Assembly: GCA_963783245.1 (NCBI GenBank)
Contig: CAWAMS010000003.1
Location: 186,001-250,000 of the forward strand
Length of the DNA: 64,000 nt
Reading direction: 5' to 3'
Source of the DNA: Bog-473 sp963783245
GTDB lineage: Bacteria > Actinomycetota > Acidimicrobiia > Acidimicrobiales > RAAP-2
Shown here one piece after another: positions 1-8,325 of the stretch. Position 1 is the first letter of the stretch. Each line of letters starts with the position of its first letter. Made by a program: the position numbers and the translations under genes. The notes beneath the pieces are model-generated. The model was not told the origin of the DNA. It did no database searches and was given only the letters and a program-made list of their open reading frames with translations.

Positions 1-136
1 GAACGCTCTGGCGGTCTGGGGCGTGTGGCTCCCGACCGTCATCGCGTACAACAGCGATCGTCTGGGGGGAATCGTGACGGTCTTCCCGGGTGTCACTGCG
101 TACCCGGACTTCTTCACGGCCTACGTGAAGAAATAA
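1..136 (+). CDS. C-terminal end of an unidentified protein (partial)
   Basis: The frame starting at base 2 is open from the window edge to TAA at 134-136 and gives about 44 residues. It begins with a hydrophobic stretch (LAVWGVWLPTVIAY) that could be part of a membrane segment or a buried strand, and ends in FFTAYVKK. No domain can be recognised from so little sequence, so no function is given. It is co-directional with the amidohydrolase 104 bases downstream. Confidence 0.45.
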   Translation, partial: NALAVWGVWLPTVIAYNSDRLGGIVTVFPGVTAYPDFFTAYVKK

Positions 137-239
137 CCGGACTGGTCGGCGACTTCTGACGGTGAAGCCCCCCGGGAGATAGCATCGACCTTGCGGGACA
201 TTTTGGACGAGTTGCAAGTCCGGCCAGAGGAGGATCACC

Positions 240-1505
240 ATGAAGATCGACGTGAAGTACCCGGTGTTCGACGCCGACAATCACATGTACGAGACGACGG
301 ATGCGTTCACCAAGTATCTTCCGGCCGAGTACGCAGGCCTCGTGAAGTTCGTGGAGGTGAACGGTCGGACGAAGATCGCACTGCGCAATGTGATCAGCAA
401 CTACATCCCGAACCCGACGTTCAACAAGGTGGCCCCTCCGGGCGCGCAGGAGTTGGAGTTCCGGATTAAGAACCCTTCGTCGAAGCACTCCGTCGGGACC
501 ACGGCGGGCCTGGACACAAAGTCGAAGCACGAGCCACGCCTGCCCGGCATGCCGCCCCGCTACATCGAGTCGCCGCCGGCGTTCTTCAACCCCGAAGACC
601 GGGTCGTCCTGATGGACGAACTGGGGGTCGACCGGGCGATGATGTGGCCCACCCTGGCCAGCCTGCTCGAAGAGCGCCTGGCGGACGACCCGAAGGCAAC
701 TGCGGTCGTCGTGCATGCGCTGAACGAGTGGATGCACGAGCACTGGACCTTCAACTTCGACAACCGGATCTTCGCCACGCCGGTCATCAATCTGTCCATC
801 CTCGACGAGGCGATCCGCGAACTGGACTATGTGGTCGAGCGCGGCGCGCGCGCGATCCTGATCCGGCCCGCACCGGTGCCCGACTACGGCGGACGCCGCC
901 GCTCGCTCGCCCTGCCCGAATACGACCCGTTCTGGAAGCGCGTCCAGGAGTCCGGTGTCCTCGTGGGCATGCACTCCTCCGACGACGGATCGCAGCGCTA
1001 CATCAACGAGTGGGACGGACTGCTCTCGGAATTCACCGCCTTCACGGGGAAGAGCATGTTCTCGCAACTGGTGGACAGCGAGTACCGCAACATCCGTGAC
1101 ACCGTCTATTCGATCATCGGTCACGGCCTGGCGACCCGTTTCCCGGACCTGCGCTTCATGCCGGTCGAGAATGGGAGCCAGTGGGTCCCGACCGCCATTA
1201 AGCAATTCCAGAAGCTCTACGACCGCAGCCCGCGTGGATTCGCCGAGGACCCGATGGTGACGTTCAAGCGGTCGATCATCATTCACCCCTTCTTCGAGGA
1301 GGACGTCCTGAACATCGTCGAACTCGTCGGAGCGGACAATGTCGTGTTCGGCTCGGATTACCCTCACCCCGAGGGGCTCTCAGAACCCCTGTCCTTCATT
1401 GACGAGATCGAGCCGCTGCCCGAGGAGGACAAGGCCAAGATCATGGGCGGCACCCTGTCGGTCCTGATGCAGTGCGATCCCAACGAAAAGATCGTCGCGG
1501 CCTGA
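240..1505 (+). CDS. Amidohydrolase-2 family metal-dependent hydrolase
   Basis: This 421-residue protein has the PF04909 TIM-barrel pattern: an N-terminal DADNH metal motif at residues 11-15 and a C-terminal VVFGSDYPHPEG strand at about 368-379 carrying the last metal-ligand Asp. Members hydrolyse or decarboxylate (ACMSD-like) carboxylated cyclic compounds; the substrate here is unknown. The start has a strong AGAGGAGG ribosome site 6 bases upstream. It resembles the frameshifted amidohydrolase at 41796-42975 in the N-terminal block (ATDAFTRY-like, NPTF) and in the C-terminal half, so the two are paralogues. The gene converges on the GlcG-like gene with a 29-base gap. Confidence 0.85.
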   Translation: MKIDVKYPVFDADNHMYETTDAFTKYLPAEYAGLVKFVEVNGRTKIALRNVISNYIPNPTFNKVAPPGAQELEFRIKNPSSKHSVGTTAGLDTKSKHEPRLPGMPPRYIESPPAFFNPEDRVVLMDELGVDRAMMWPTLASLLEERLADDPKATAVVVHALNEWMHEHWTFNFDNRIFATPVINLSILDEAIRELDYVVERGARAILIRPAPVPDYGGRRRSLALPEYDPFWKRVQESGVLVGMHSSDDGSQRYINEWDGLLSEFTAFTGKSMFSQLVDSEYRNIRDTVYSIIGHGLATRFPDLRFMPVENGSQWVPTAIKQFQKLYDRSPRGFAEDPMVTFKRSIIIHPFFEEDVLNIVELVGADNVVFGSDYPHPEGLSEPLSFIDEIEPLPEEDKAKIMGGTLSVLMQCDPNEKIVAA

Positions 1506-1534
1506 CCAGGGACACACTGTCCCGGAGCAAGGCG

Positions 1535-1957
1535 TCACTCGGCCAGGATTCCCGCCACCGCGTCGGCCCCTACCTGGGCAATTTCCCCGTCTATCTCCTT
1601 GGTGACGCCACTGACGGCAACCGCCCCTATCACGTCGCCCTCGACGTCGATCGGGACGGCGCCTTCAAATGGCGCCATTCCCGGCAGCGCGACCATCCCG
1701 ATGAGGCCTTCATCCACGCTGATCTCGAAATGCTTGGATGGCCGCCGGAACACCGCCGAACTCTGCGCCTTCATGATCGCGACCTGCACGGTGCCCACCG
1801 ACACCCCGTCCTCCCGTTCGAAATAGACGAGGTAGCCGCCTGCGTCGACGATGGCGAGATCGATGGCAAAGCCCTTCTGACGGGCGTACTCCGTGCAGAC
1901 AGCTGCGATCCGCTTTGCGAGTTCCAACGTCAATACCTTCTTTGACGGTAACTCCAT
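1535..1957 (-). CDS. GlcG/HbpS family (DUF336) protein
   Basis: A 140-residue protein of the usual length for the GlcG/HbpS family, with the typical helix start (LTLELAKRIA), the strand IAIVDAGG-like AIVDAGGYLVYF and the AIMKAQSSAVF helix. Family members bind haem (HbpS) or are linked to glycolate, diol or ketone operons as small accessory proteins; the exact role here is not known. The start has AAGGAG about 9 bases upstream. It is transcribed divergently from a cytochrome P450, which would fit a haem-related or redox accessory role, but that is inference. Confidence 0.85.
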   Translation of the reverse strand: MELPSKKVLTLELAKRIAAVCTEYARQKGFAIDLAIVDAGGYLVYFEREDGVSVGTVQVAIMKAQSSAVFRRPSKHFEISVDEGLIGMVALPGMAPFEGAVPIDVEGDVIGAVAVSGVTKEIDGEIAQVGADAVAGILAE

Positions 1958-2055
1958 CTTTCCCGCTCCTTGTGGAACCTCTCGCCAACTGCGACCGGGA
2001 TGTATACCCTTGTTCAGTAAGCGAAGAGAACTCTATCGGCCGGCGGAGAATCTGA

Positions 2056-3258
2056 ATGATGGCAGACGACCTGTATTGGGATCCGTACGACTACGACCTC
2101 CATCGTGACCCCCACCCGGTCTGGGGCCGGATGATGACCGACGCACCGTTGTACCGCAACGAGCAGCTCGACTTCTGGGCCGTGACCCGCTTCGACGACG
2201 TGCTCGCCGGTCTCGTCGATTGGACGACATTCTCGTCCGCACACGGGGATCAGCTGGAGGTCATCCGTGGCGGCCCGATCCCTGATTCTCAAAACTCGAT
2301 CATTTTCAATGACGCGCCGTACCACACGTCCCTGCGGCGTCTCCTGAGTCGGGCGTTCACGCCACGGAGTGTCAGCGACCTCGAGCCGGTCACCCGGCAG
2401 TTCACCCGGGAGCTGCTCGACGAGCACTCGGGTTCGACGACGTTCGACTACGTCGAGGACTTCGGGAGCCGTCTCCCCGGAATGGTCATCGCGGCCATGC
2501 TCGGCATTCCCGAAAGTGATCGCGACTATGTCCGCCGCACGACGGATGAGCAGTTGCACCGAGAACCCGGCGAACGCGACATGGAGCGACACCACCGCGT
2601 GGGTGCCGAACTCGTCGCCTATTACGGAGCACAGTTGGCCGAGCGCCGCAAGAAGCCCCGCGACGACATGATGAGTGCTCTGCTGGCCGCGGAGATCACC
2701 GAGGATGACGGCTCTTCCCGCAAGCTGACGGATGAAGAAGCCGTCGCCTTCATTAAGCTGCTGTCAAGTGCCGGTAACGAAACGACGGCCAAACTCATCG
2801 GGTGGATCGGTTCGAGCCTCGCCGAGTTTCCCGGCGAGCGAGCCAAGCTGGTGAAGCAGAAGGACCTGATCCGCAACGGCGTCGAGGAGATCCTGCGCTA
2901 CGAGCCCCCCGCACTGTGCCTGGCCCGCGTCGCGCAGCGAGATGTCCTCCTGCACGGGGAGGTCGTTCCCGCAGGCGGGGTCGTCATCTTCATCCAGGCG
3001 GCAACGGGACGTGACCCCCGCCAATTCCGCCATCCTGACCGTCTCGACGTCGAGCGCAAGATCGAGCGTCACCTCTCCTTCGGCTTCGGTCCGCATGTCT
3101 GCCTCGGCGCACCGCTGGCCCGCCTCGAAGGTCGCATCGCCCTCGAAGAAACATTGGCCCGGTTCCCCGAGTGGGACGTCGACTGGGAAGGATGCGACAT
3201 CGTCCATACCGGGAGTGCGGTACGGGGCTATGCGAAGCTTCCGATCCGCGTCGCCTGA
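2056..3258 (+). CDS. Cytochrome P450
   Basis: A 400-residue soluble bacterial P450. The I-helix oxygen-activation motif is SAGNETT at about 238-244, the ExxR motif is EEILR at about 278-282, and the haem-ligand loop FGFGPHVCLG places the thiolate at Cys349. It should catalyse NAD(P)H-dependent monooxygenation using a ferredoxin and reductase. No redox partner is next to it; the only ferredoxin gene in the window is at 36258-36482. The start at 2056 is preceded by GGAG at a good distance. It is close in type to the P450 at 5458-6669: both have AGNETT, a LIGW helix continuation and LEGR after the Cys loop. Confidence 0.95.
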   Translation: MMADDLYWDPYDYDLHRDPHPVWGRMMTDAPLYRNEQLDFWAVTRFDDVLAGLVDWTTFSSAHGDQLEVIRGGPIPDSQNSIIFNDAPYHTSLRRLLSRAFTPRSVSDLEPVTRQFTRELLDEHSGSTTFDYVEDFGSRLPGMVIAAMLGIPESDRDYVRRTTDEQLHREPGERDMERHHRVGAELVAYYGAQLAERRKKPRDDMMSALLAAEITEDDGSSRKLTDEEAVAFIKLLSSAGNETTAKLIGWIGSSLAEFPGERAKLVKQKDLIRNGVEEILRYEPPALCLARVAQRDVLLHGEVVPAGGVVIFIQAATGRDPRQFRHPDRLDVERKIERHLSFGFGPHVCLGAPLARLEGRIALEETLARFPEWDVDWEGCDIVHTGSAVRGYAKLPIRVA

Positions 3259-3262
3259 CGCC

Positions 3263-3997
3263 TCACGGCGTCGGGGAAGCGGGTAAGGGCAGGAGCGTGG
3301 CGGCCCGGTCCGCCAATTCGACCAGTGCGGTGACGACCTCGGTGACCACCCCGTCCTGACGGGGCACGAGTTGATCGCCGAACACCCCGATGCCACGGAG
3401 CCCCGGCGGCAGCTCAATCTGGACACCTCGTCCTGAAGGCAGGTTCACCGGATTGTCGGAATGAAAGCCGAGCCGGACCCGCTCGTCGGCGACGCGGTAG
3501 CCCTCGAAGCGGTTGGCCAGAAGGAGGCGCGCCGCCTCCAGAAGCTCGGCGTTCTGGCCACCCACGATGATCCCTCGCAGAGGGCCCGTCTGGCTCCCGC
3601 GCCGCGCCGGCCCGTACGGCTCGACCACGAGGCCGCGCGCCGGATCGATCCACAGGCTGAAGCTGTCGCGCCCGAACCCGTGCACCGAAATGGCGATGCC
3701 GACGTGCCCCAAAAATGCACGTAGGAGCGCGGAGTGCTCCGGGTCGTGCCGGCGTGACGTCAGATGGACCCGGAGCCCGGCTGGTTGGACGATGGCGTAG
3801 TAGGACGCTCCCGCGTGCTCCGCCGCCCGGCGCGCGATCTGCTCGGTGCCTCGATCCTGCGATCCGCCATGGAGAGCCAGGAACCCGACCCTGGAACGCA
3901 GGACGCACTCCTCTATCACGCCCGGCAAGGTGAGCAGCTCAGCCAGATCCATCTCCTCAGGTTGGCACCCCGGCGCGCCCAATCGGTTTGTAATCAT
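3263..3997 (-). CDS. Poly-gamma-glutamate hydrolase-like (PF05908, PghP/YjqB family) protein
   Basis: A 244-residue protein matching the PF05908 pattern: LALHGG near the start of the fold, GTEQIA, a serine-rich LTSRRHDP strand, ISVHGFGRD, an IIVGGQN strand, DNPVNLP and a final GVQIELPPGLR. The conserved His and Glu residues of these blocks are the zinc site in this family of phage-type hydrolases. The start ATG at 3997 is chosen because the region upstream is occupied by the divergent promoter; ATG at 3952 is an alternative but has its GAGGAG directly abutting. It shares its promoter region and the 8-bp repeats with the regulator-protease pair at 4011-5410. The native substrate is unknown. 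Confidence 0.7.
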   Translation of the reverse strand: MITNRLGAPGCQPEEMDLAELLTLPGVIEECVLRSRVGFLALHGGSQDRGTEQIARRAAEHAGASYYAIVQPAGLRVHLTSRRHDPEHSALLRAFLGHVGIAISVHGFGRDSFSLWIDPARGLVVEPYGPARRGSQTGPLRGIIVGGQNAELLEAARLLLANRFEGYRVADERVRLGFHSDNPVNLPSGRGVQIELPPGLRGIGVFGDQLVPRQDGVVTEVVTALVELADRAATLLPLPASPTP

Positions 3998-4010
3998 GTA
4001 ATCTCGTAAT
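3990..4010. promoter_or_regulatory. Three 8-bp direct repeats (GTAATCnn) in a divergent promoter
   Basis: GTAAT recurs at 3990, 3998 and 4006, exactly 8 bases apart (GTAATCAT, GTAATCTC, GTAATATG). The block fills the space between two divergent start codons (3997 on minus, 4011 on plus). Ribbon-helix-helix repressors typically bind short direct repeats with this kind of spacing, and the adjacent gene at 4011 encodes an RHH-like protein, so autoregulation is a reasonable inference. TAATCT at 3999-4004 would also serve as the -10 box. Confidence 0.5.
3999..4004 (+). promoter_or_regulatory. -10 box for a leaderless transcript
   Basis: TAATCT ends 6 bases before the ATG at 4011, and no ribosome binding site precedes that ATG. 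In actinobacteria this spacing is typical of leaderless mRNAs whose first base is the A of the start codon. A -35 box is not evident. Confidence 0.4.
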
Positions 4011-4472
4011 ATGACTACCGAAACCCAGAAGTTCTTCGAGCAGAAGACACCTGACACGTGGTTCTCGGGCCACCCGAGGATCGAGCAGGACGACGAAGAG
4101 ATCGTCTGCGTCGGCGTGGTTCCCGCCGGCACCGTCGTGGAGGACTTCCGCGAGATGACCCGGGCTGACCGTATGTCCATTGCCACCGAGGCCGAGGCCC
4201 GCTTTCACCGCACGGTCTCCTGGGGGGTCGAGTTGGACGGGCGCACGACGATGTTCACGACGCTGGCCACGCCGGTCATGTCCAGGCTGCGCCTCCGGGA
4301 GAGGGTGGTTCTCGACACGCTGATCAGTTCGGGCATTGCCCGCAGCCGCAGCGAGGCGCTGGCCTGGTGCGTGAAGTTGGTGGGGCGCCACCAGTCCGAA
4401 TGGCTGGAGGACCTGCGTGATGCCCTTGTGGGCGTGGAGCGGGTCCGGACCGAAGGACCGACGTTGCTATGA
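4011..4472 (+). CDS. Putative ribbon-helix-helix-type regulator
   Basis: A 153-residue protein. Residues about 86-130 look like an RHH DNA-binding fold: a short strand (VMSRLRLRE), a helix (RVVLDTLISSG), the turn ARSRSEAL and a second helix ending KLVGRH. The N-terminal 80 residues are an unrecognised domain beginning with several acidic stretches. The gene appears leaderless, with a TAATCT -10 box 6 bases upstream. It overlaps the HtrA-type protease gene by 4 bases (ATGA at 4469-4472), implying coupled translation. The tandem 8-bp repeats upstream are candidate operators. RHH assignment is by eye; it could instead be a small unknown protein with an RHH-like helix pair. Confidence 0.55.
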   Translation: MTTETQKFFEQKTPDTWFSGHPRIEQDDEEIVCVGVVPAGTVVEDFREMTRADRMSIATEAEARFHRTVSWGVELDGRTTMFTTLATPVMSRLRLRERVVLDTLISSGIARSRSEALAWCVKLVGRHQSEWLEDLRDALVGVERVRTEGPTLL

Positions 4473-5410
4473 GCGAACTGCTCACGGTCGACCCACCCTC
4501 CGACGCCGAGGCCCTCGACGCCTACTCGGCGATCGTCACGTCCGTGGCGGAGCGGGTCGTTCCTTCCGTGGCGGCGCTGCGGATCGGCCGACGCGGCCAC
4601 GAGGGTGCGGGAAGCGGCGTCGTCCTGAGCACGGATGGCTACATGGTCACGTCGGCCCATGTGGTCTCGGCCGCAGGGCATGGGGTCGCCGCCTTCGCTG
4701 ACGGCCGGGAGTCCGACTTCGAGGTGGTCGGCCGCGATCTGCTCTCGGACCTGGCGGTCGTGCGGACGGACATCACGGACCTGCCCCGGGTCGACCTCGG
4801 GGACGCGCAGCAGATCAAGGTGGGGCAATTGGTCGTCGCCGTCGGTAACCCGAGGGGACTGGCTGGCTCGGTGACCGCCGGGGTGGTGAGCGCGCTCGGT
4901 CGATCCCTGCCCGCCGGCGGTCGGGTCGTCGAAAATGTGATCCAGACCGACGCCGCCCTCAACCCCGGCAACTCCGGCGGCGCCCTGGTCGACTCCCGAG
5001 CCCGCCTGATCGGCGTGAACACCGCCCTGGCGGGTTTCGGCCTCGGTCTGGCGGTGCCGATCAACGCGACCACTCTCGGCATCGTGCACGCGCTGCTTCG
5101 AGATGGACGGGTGCGGCGCGCCTACCTGGGCGTGGTGGGTGGAGGACGCCCGCTGGCCCCGCGTCAGATCGACTCGTTCGGCCAGCGCGCCGGGGTAGGC
5201 ATCTCCGAGATCGCTGCGGGCAGCCCGGCGGAGGCGGCCGGCCTCCAACCCACCGATACGATCCTGGCCGTCGACGGGGCGCGGATCGAGAACACCGGCG
5301 ACCTGCAACGCCTCATGGGCCCCGACGTCATCGGGAGACCGATCACCCTTCGGATCCTCCGCGACAACGTCGCGATCGATGTCGTCGTCGTGCCCGTCGA
5401 ACTGAGCTGA
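4469..5410 (+). CDS. S1C (HtrA/DegP-type) serine protease with PDZ domain, no signal peptide
   Basis: A 313-residue trypsin-fold protease with a full catalytic triad: His64 in TSAHVV, Asp94 in LLSDLAVV and Ser169 in NPGNSGGAL. A single PDZ domain covers about 210-305 (AYLGVV, AGSPAEAAGLQ, DTILAVDG). Normal HtrA proteins are exported or membrane anchored, but the N-terminus here (MSELLTVDPPSDAEAL) is acidic and has neither signal peptide nor membrane helix, so the enzyme should be cytoplasmic. It is translationally coupled to the RHH-like regulator upstream. Cleavage of the regulator or of another cytoplasmic target under stress is an inference from this pairing. Confidence 0.9.
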   Translation: MSELLTVDPPSDAEALDAYSAIVTSVAERVVPSVAALRIGRRGHEGAGSGVVLSTDGYMVTSAHVVSAAGHGVAAFADGRESDFEVVGRDLLSDLAVVRTDITDLPRVDLGDAQQIKVGQLVVAVGNPRGLAGSVTAGVVSALGRSLPAGGRVVENVIQTDAALNPGNSGGALVDSRARLIGVNTALAGFGLGLAVPINATTLGIVHALLRDGRVRRAYLGVVGGGRPLAPRQIDSFGQRAGVGISEIAAGSPAEAAGLQPTDTILAVDGARIENTGDLQRLMGPDVIGRPITLRILRDNVAIDVVVVPVELS

Positions 5411-5457
5411 AGCAGCGACGGGCCGACCCCACTGGCTGGCTCAGCTCTTGGGTTTCT

Positions 5458-6669
5458 TCAACCCGTGAACACGGGCAGCCTGTCCCAGCCACGGACGGTC
5501 GACGTGCGGGCTTGTTGCGCATTGTCCCAGTCGACGTCCCACGTCGGGAAGCGGTTGAGGACCTCGTCGAGCGCAACCCGACCCTCCAACCGTGCGAGCG
5601 CCGCGCCGAGGCAGAAGTGGAGGCCGTAGCCGAAACTCAGGTGATGCGTGATGGTGCGGTGGATATCGAATGTGTCCCCGCCGGGAAACTGACGGTCGTC
5701 CCGATTCGCTGATCCGTTCAGAAGCAGCATGATGCTGCCCTCCGCGATCGTCCGGCCCTGATGCTCCACATCGCGGGCGACGTAGCGCGCCTGGACCGGC
5801 GACGGTGCCTCGTAGCGGAGGATCTCCTCGATCGCCTTCGGTATCAACGTACGGTCCGCCGCGAGTTGCGCCCGCTGATCGGGGTGCTCGGCCAGCAGCT
5901 TGCCGGTCCAGCCGATCAGGCGGGTGGTGGTCTCATTGCCGGCACCCGCGAGCAGGCTGGCGTACGTCATGATCTCCTCACGGGTGAGCCGCCGCGTGGT
6001 GCCGGTCTCGTCCTCGAACTCGGCGTTGAGGAGTTCGGTCATCAGATCGTCCGAGGGATTGCTGGCACGCCAGTCGAGGTAGTCGGCGAACGCTTCCCCG
6101 CCCAGAACGTCACCCACGTCCACCTGGACCTCCTTGCCTTCCTCCAGGTGCAAGCTCTCGTCGAGTTGATCGCGGATTGCCTCTTGATCCTCCTCGGGGA
6201 TGCCGAGCAGCATGCCGATCGTGCGCATGGGCATTTGGGCACCGAGGTCCTTGATGAAATCGAACTGGCCGGTGCCGACAAGAGGATCGAGGGTGCGGGC
6301 GCAGAACGCACGGACTTGCGGCTCGAGCGCATTCATCTTCTTGGGGGTGAACACGCGCGAGAGCAGACTCCGGTGAAGATCATGGATCGGAGGGTCCTCC
6401 ATGAGGATCACACCGGATGGCATCTCGAAGCCCGTCTCGAGGTTCGCCTTGATGAACTCGAGCACCGACCCGCGCCCCGAGCGGTACGTCTGCCAGTCCT
6501 TGAGCCCGCGCTCGACATCATCGAAGCGGGTCACCGCAAAGAAATCGTGCTTTTCGTTGTAGTAGAGCGGTGCCTCCTCCCGCATGCGCTTCCACACCGG
6601 GTACGGATCGGCATCGATCTCGAAGTCGTACGGGTCGTAGTAAATGTCGCTGTCGTTCGTCAACGTCAT
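5458..6669 (-). CDS. Cytochrome P450
   Basis: A 403-residue P450. The I-helix motif is AGAGNETTT, the ExxR region is EEILRYEAP, and the haem loop SFGYGLHFCLG puts the thiolate ligand at Cys353. It is the last gene of a minus-strand run with an aldo/keto reductase (59-base gap) and an NTF2-like protein, so it probably acts on a small hydrophobic metabolite that is then handled by the reductase. It converges on the HtrA-type protease gene with 47 bases between the ends. Substrate unknown. Confidence 0.95.
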   Translation of the reverse strand: MTLTNDSDIYYDPYDFEIDADPYPVWKRMREEAPLYYNEKHDFFAVTRFDDVERGLKDWQTYRSGRGSVLEFIKANLETGFEMPSGVILMEDPPIHDLHRSLLSRVFTPKKMNALEPQVRAFCARTLDPLVGTGQFDFIKDLGAQMPMRTIGMLLGIPEEDQEAIRDQLDESLHLEEGKEVQVDVGDVLGGEAFADYLDWRASNPSDDLMTELLNAEFEDETGTTRRLTREEIMTYASLLAGAGNETTTRLIGWTGKLLAEHPDQRAQLAADRTLIPKAIEEILRYEAPSPVQARYVARDVEHQGRTIAEGSIMLLLNGSANRDDRQFPGGDTFDIHRTITHHLSFGYGLHFCLGAALARLEGRVALDEVLNRFPTWDVDWDNAQQARTSTVRGWDRLPVFTG

Positions 6670-6728
6670 CCCTGTGTCCTTCCGGTCGTCGCTTCAGTTC
6701 CATCCGAGCGTGTGGGCAGCGCCCGTCG

Positions 6729-7721
6729 TCAGAGCTCCCCCGCCACAATGCCATCGATCGCGCCCAACGTGTCGGCTGAGATCTCCCAGTCCGCCGCAGC
6801 GGCGTTGACCAGGACTTGTTCGCACTTCGTCACCCCGGCGATCACGGAGCCGACGATCGGTTGGGCGGCCAGCCACGAGACGGCGAGTTCGAGGAGCGAA
6901 TGGCCCTGTGCCGCCGCAAGGTCCGTGAGCCGTTCGATGGTCGTGAGCCGTTCGTCGGACAGGGGCGGCCTCCGGGCCATGATCCCCTGGCGGAGCATGC
7001 CGCTCACGACGCCGTCGGCTGCGAGCCGTGCATCGGCGGGCGGGGGTTGTCCCCGCCTGTACTTTCCCGTGAGGAGTCCACTGGCGAGGGGGAAGTAGGC
7101 GAGGATCGACATCTGGTTGCGCTCGACCGACGCCAGCAGGTCGGCGGGCGGCCGTTCGAGCACGCTGTACTGCAATTGACACGAATGGTACGCCCGTGAT
7201 CCGGCCCGGGCTGCAGCGCCCGTCGCCTCGTCGAGCATCTCGGCCGTGAAGTTGCAACAACCGACCTCTCGCACCTTGCCGTCACGGACGAGCGCGTCGA
7301 GCGCGTCGAGGATCTCCTCGAGGGGAGTTTCCGGATCGGGTTGGTGCTGCTGGTACAGGTCGATCCGGTCGGTCCCGAGCCGGCGCAAGCTGGCCTCGAC
7401 CGCTGCGACAATTCGTCCGGCGCCCCGCTCCGCGGGGTCGTGCTCGTCGGCGTTCAAGAACTTGGTGGCGATAACGGCCTCGTCGCGCCGACTTCTCAAT
7501 GCCACACCGATGAGCTCCTCCGAGTGCCCCTCACCGAGAAACGAAGTGATGCTGTACTCCTCCGCCGTGTCGATGAGAGTGATACCGGCATCCAGCGCGG
7601 CATTGACGATACGGGTGACCTCTCCCTGATCGCACCGCGTGCCGAAGAAGTCGGTGCCGAAACTGTTCCCCCCCAGACCCACGACCGAGACCTCGAGGGC
7701 ACCGATCCGCCGACGTCTCAT
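6729..7721 (-). CDS. Aldo/keto reductase
   Basis: A 330-residue AKR-fold oxidoreductase, NADPH-dependent carbonyl reductase class. The catalytic tetrad can be placed: Asp51 and Tyr56 in IDTAEEYS, Lys87 in VIATKF and His126 in YQQHQPDP. The C-terminal half has the usual SILAYFPLASGLLTGKY strand-loop of the AKR11/AKR13-like group. It lies 16 bases after the NTF2-like gene and 59 bases before the P450 gene, consistent with one transcript. It could interconvert an aldehyde or ketone made by the P450. Confidence 0.9.
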   Translation of the reverse strand: MRRRRIGALEVSVVGLGGNSFGTDFFGTRCDQGEVTRIVNAALDAGITLIDTAEEYSITSFLGEGHSEELIGVALRSRRDEAVIATKFLNADEHDPAERGAGRIVAAVEASLRRLGTDRIDLYQQHQPDPETPLEEILDALDALVRDGKVREVGCCNFTAEMLDEATGAAARAGSRAYHSCQLQYSVLERPPADLLASVERNQMSILAYFPLASGLLTGKYRRGQPPPADARLAADGVVSGMLRQGIMARRPPLSDERLTTIERLTDLAAAQGHSLLELAVSWLAAQPIVGSVIAGVTKCEQVLVNAAAADWEISADTLGAIDGIVAGEL

Positions 7722-7737
7722 GGAGTGCGTCCCGTGG

Positions 7738-8151
7738 TCAAGGAGCAGGTGGGGCGCTGAAGTCCATCCGGAGGCGGGTCAGCGTCGACGAACTGATGCG
7801 CCACGCACCGTCCTGCGTCACGTAGGTCTCGTGGTAGTGGCCGTAGCCGTGCAACTCCGAGCCATCCGGGAACCGCAACATGTCCTCCATGGCCCAGATG
7901 CCTTTCGCCGTTGTCGGCGACGTGAGCTCGATTTCGGGGGTGTGGCACTGATGGACGGTGACCACCTCTCCGATCGTCCCGACCAGGAACGTCAGGAAAT
8001 CGTCGGCACCGGTCATGACGCTGCCGCCGGAGTCCACGGTGTCCATGGTCACGTCGTCGGTGAAGACCTGGCGCATTCCCGCCCAATCCTTGGTGTCCAT
8101 GGTGCGGCAGTACCTGGCCTTGAGCTGTTTGATCGCTTCCATATCGTCCAT
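7738..8151 (-). CDS. NTF2-like (SnoaL_4 type) protein
   Basis: A 137-residue cone-fold protein of the PF13577 type: an N-terminal helix IKQLKARYCRTMDTKDW, the FTDDVTMD strand, and a final strand pair with HYHETYV and the WRISSSTLTRLRM end. Family members act as dehydratases, isomerases or hydroxylase-like enzymes on aromatic or polyketide-like substrates, or have no known activity. The start at 8151 is set by GGAGG 7 bases upstream; the frame stays open further upstream but lacks coding character. First gene of the AKR-P450 run. A similar gene is at 52440-52862. Confidence 0.8.
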   Translation of the reverse strand: MDDMEAIKQLKARYCRTMDTKDWAGMRQVFTDDVTMDTVDSGGSVMTGADDFLTFLVGTIGEVVTVHQCHTPEIELTSPTTAKGIWAMEDMLRFPDGSELHGYGHYHETYVTQDGAWRISSSTLTRLRMDFSAPPAP

Positions 8152-8285
8152 CAGGAGACCTCCAGGGGTCCTCGCACTGCGCGCAGTGACGGCTCGCGAC
8201 GGTCGGCCCACGTTACTGCGAGACAGGAGAGACCGGCCCACGTGCCGGACACCACGGCGTCGGAGGCATGGTGGGGTACTGACTA

Positions 8286-8303
8286 GCATTCGACGTCGAA
8301 TTC
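8286..8303. promoter_or_regulatory. Palindromic operator-like site with overlapping -10 box
   Basis: The site GCATTCGACGTCGAATTC is an imperfect palindrome with the perfect core ATTCGACGTCGAAT at 8288-8301. It lies in the divergent gap between the NTF2-like and SDR genes. TAGCAT at 8284-8289, overlapping its left arm, can serve as -10 for the rightward transcript. The CGACGTCG centre is shared with the longer palindrome at 43962-43991. Confidence 0.35.
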
Positions 8304-8325
8304 ACTACGCAGACCAGGAGGACCA

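Noticed and set aside
137..225. CCGGACT / AGTCCGG repeats as a terminator for the first partial gene
   Set aside because: Only 7 bases each and about 75 bases apart, with no T-run; likely chance in GC-rich sequence.
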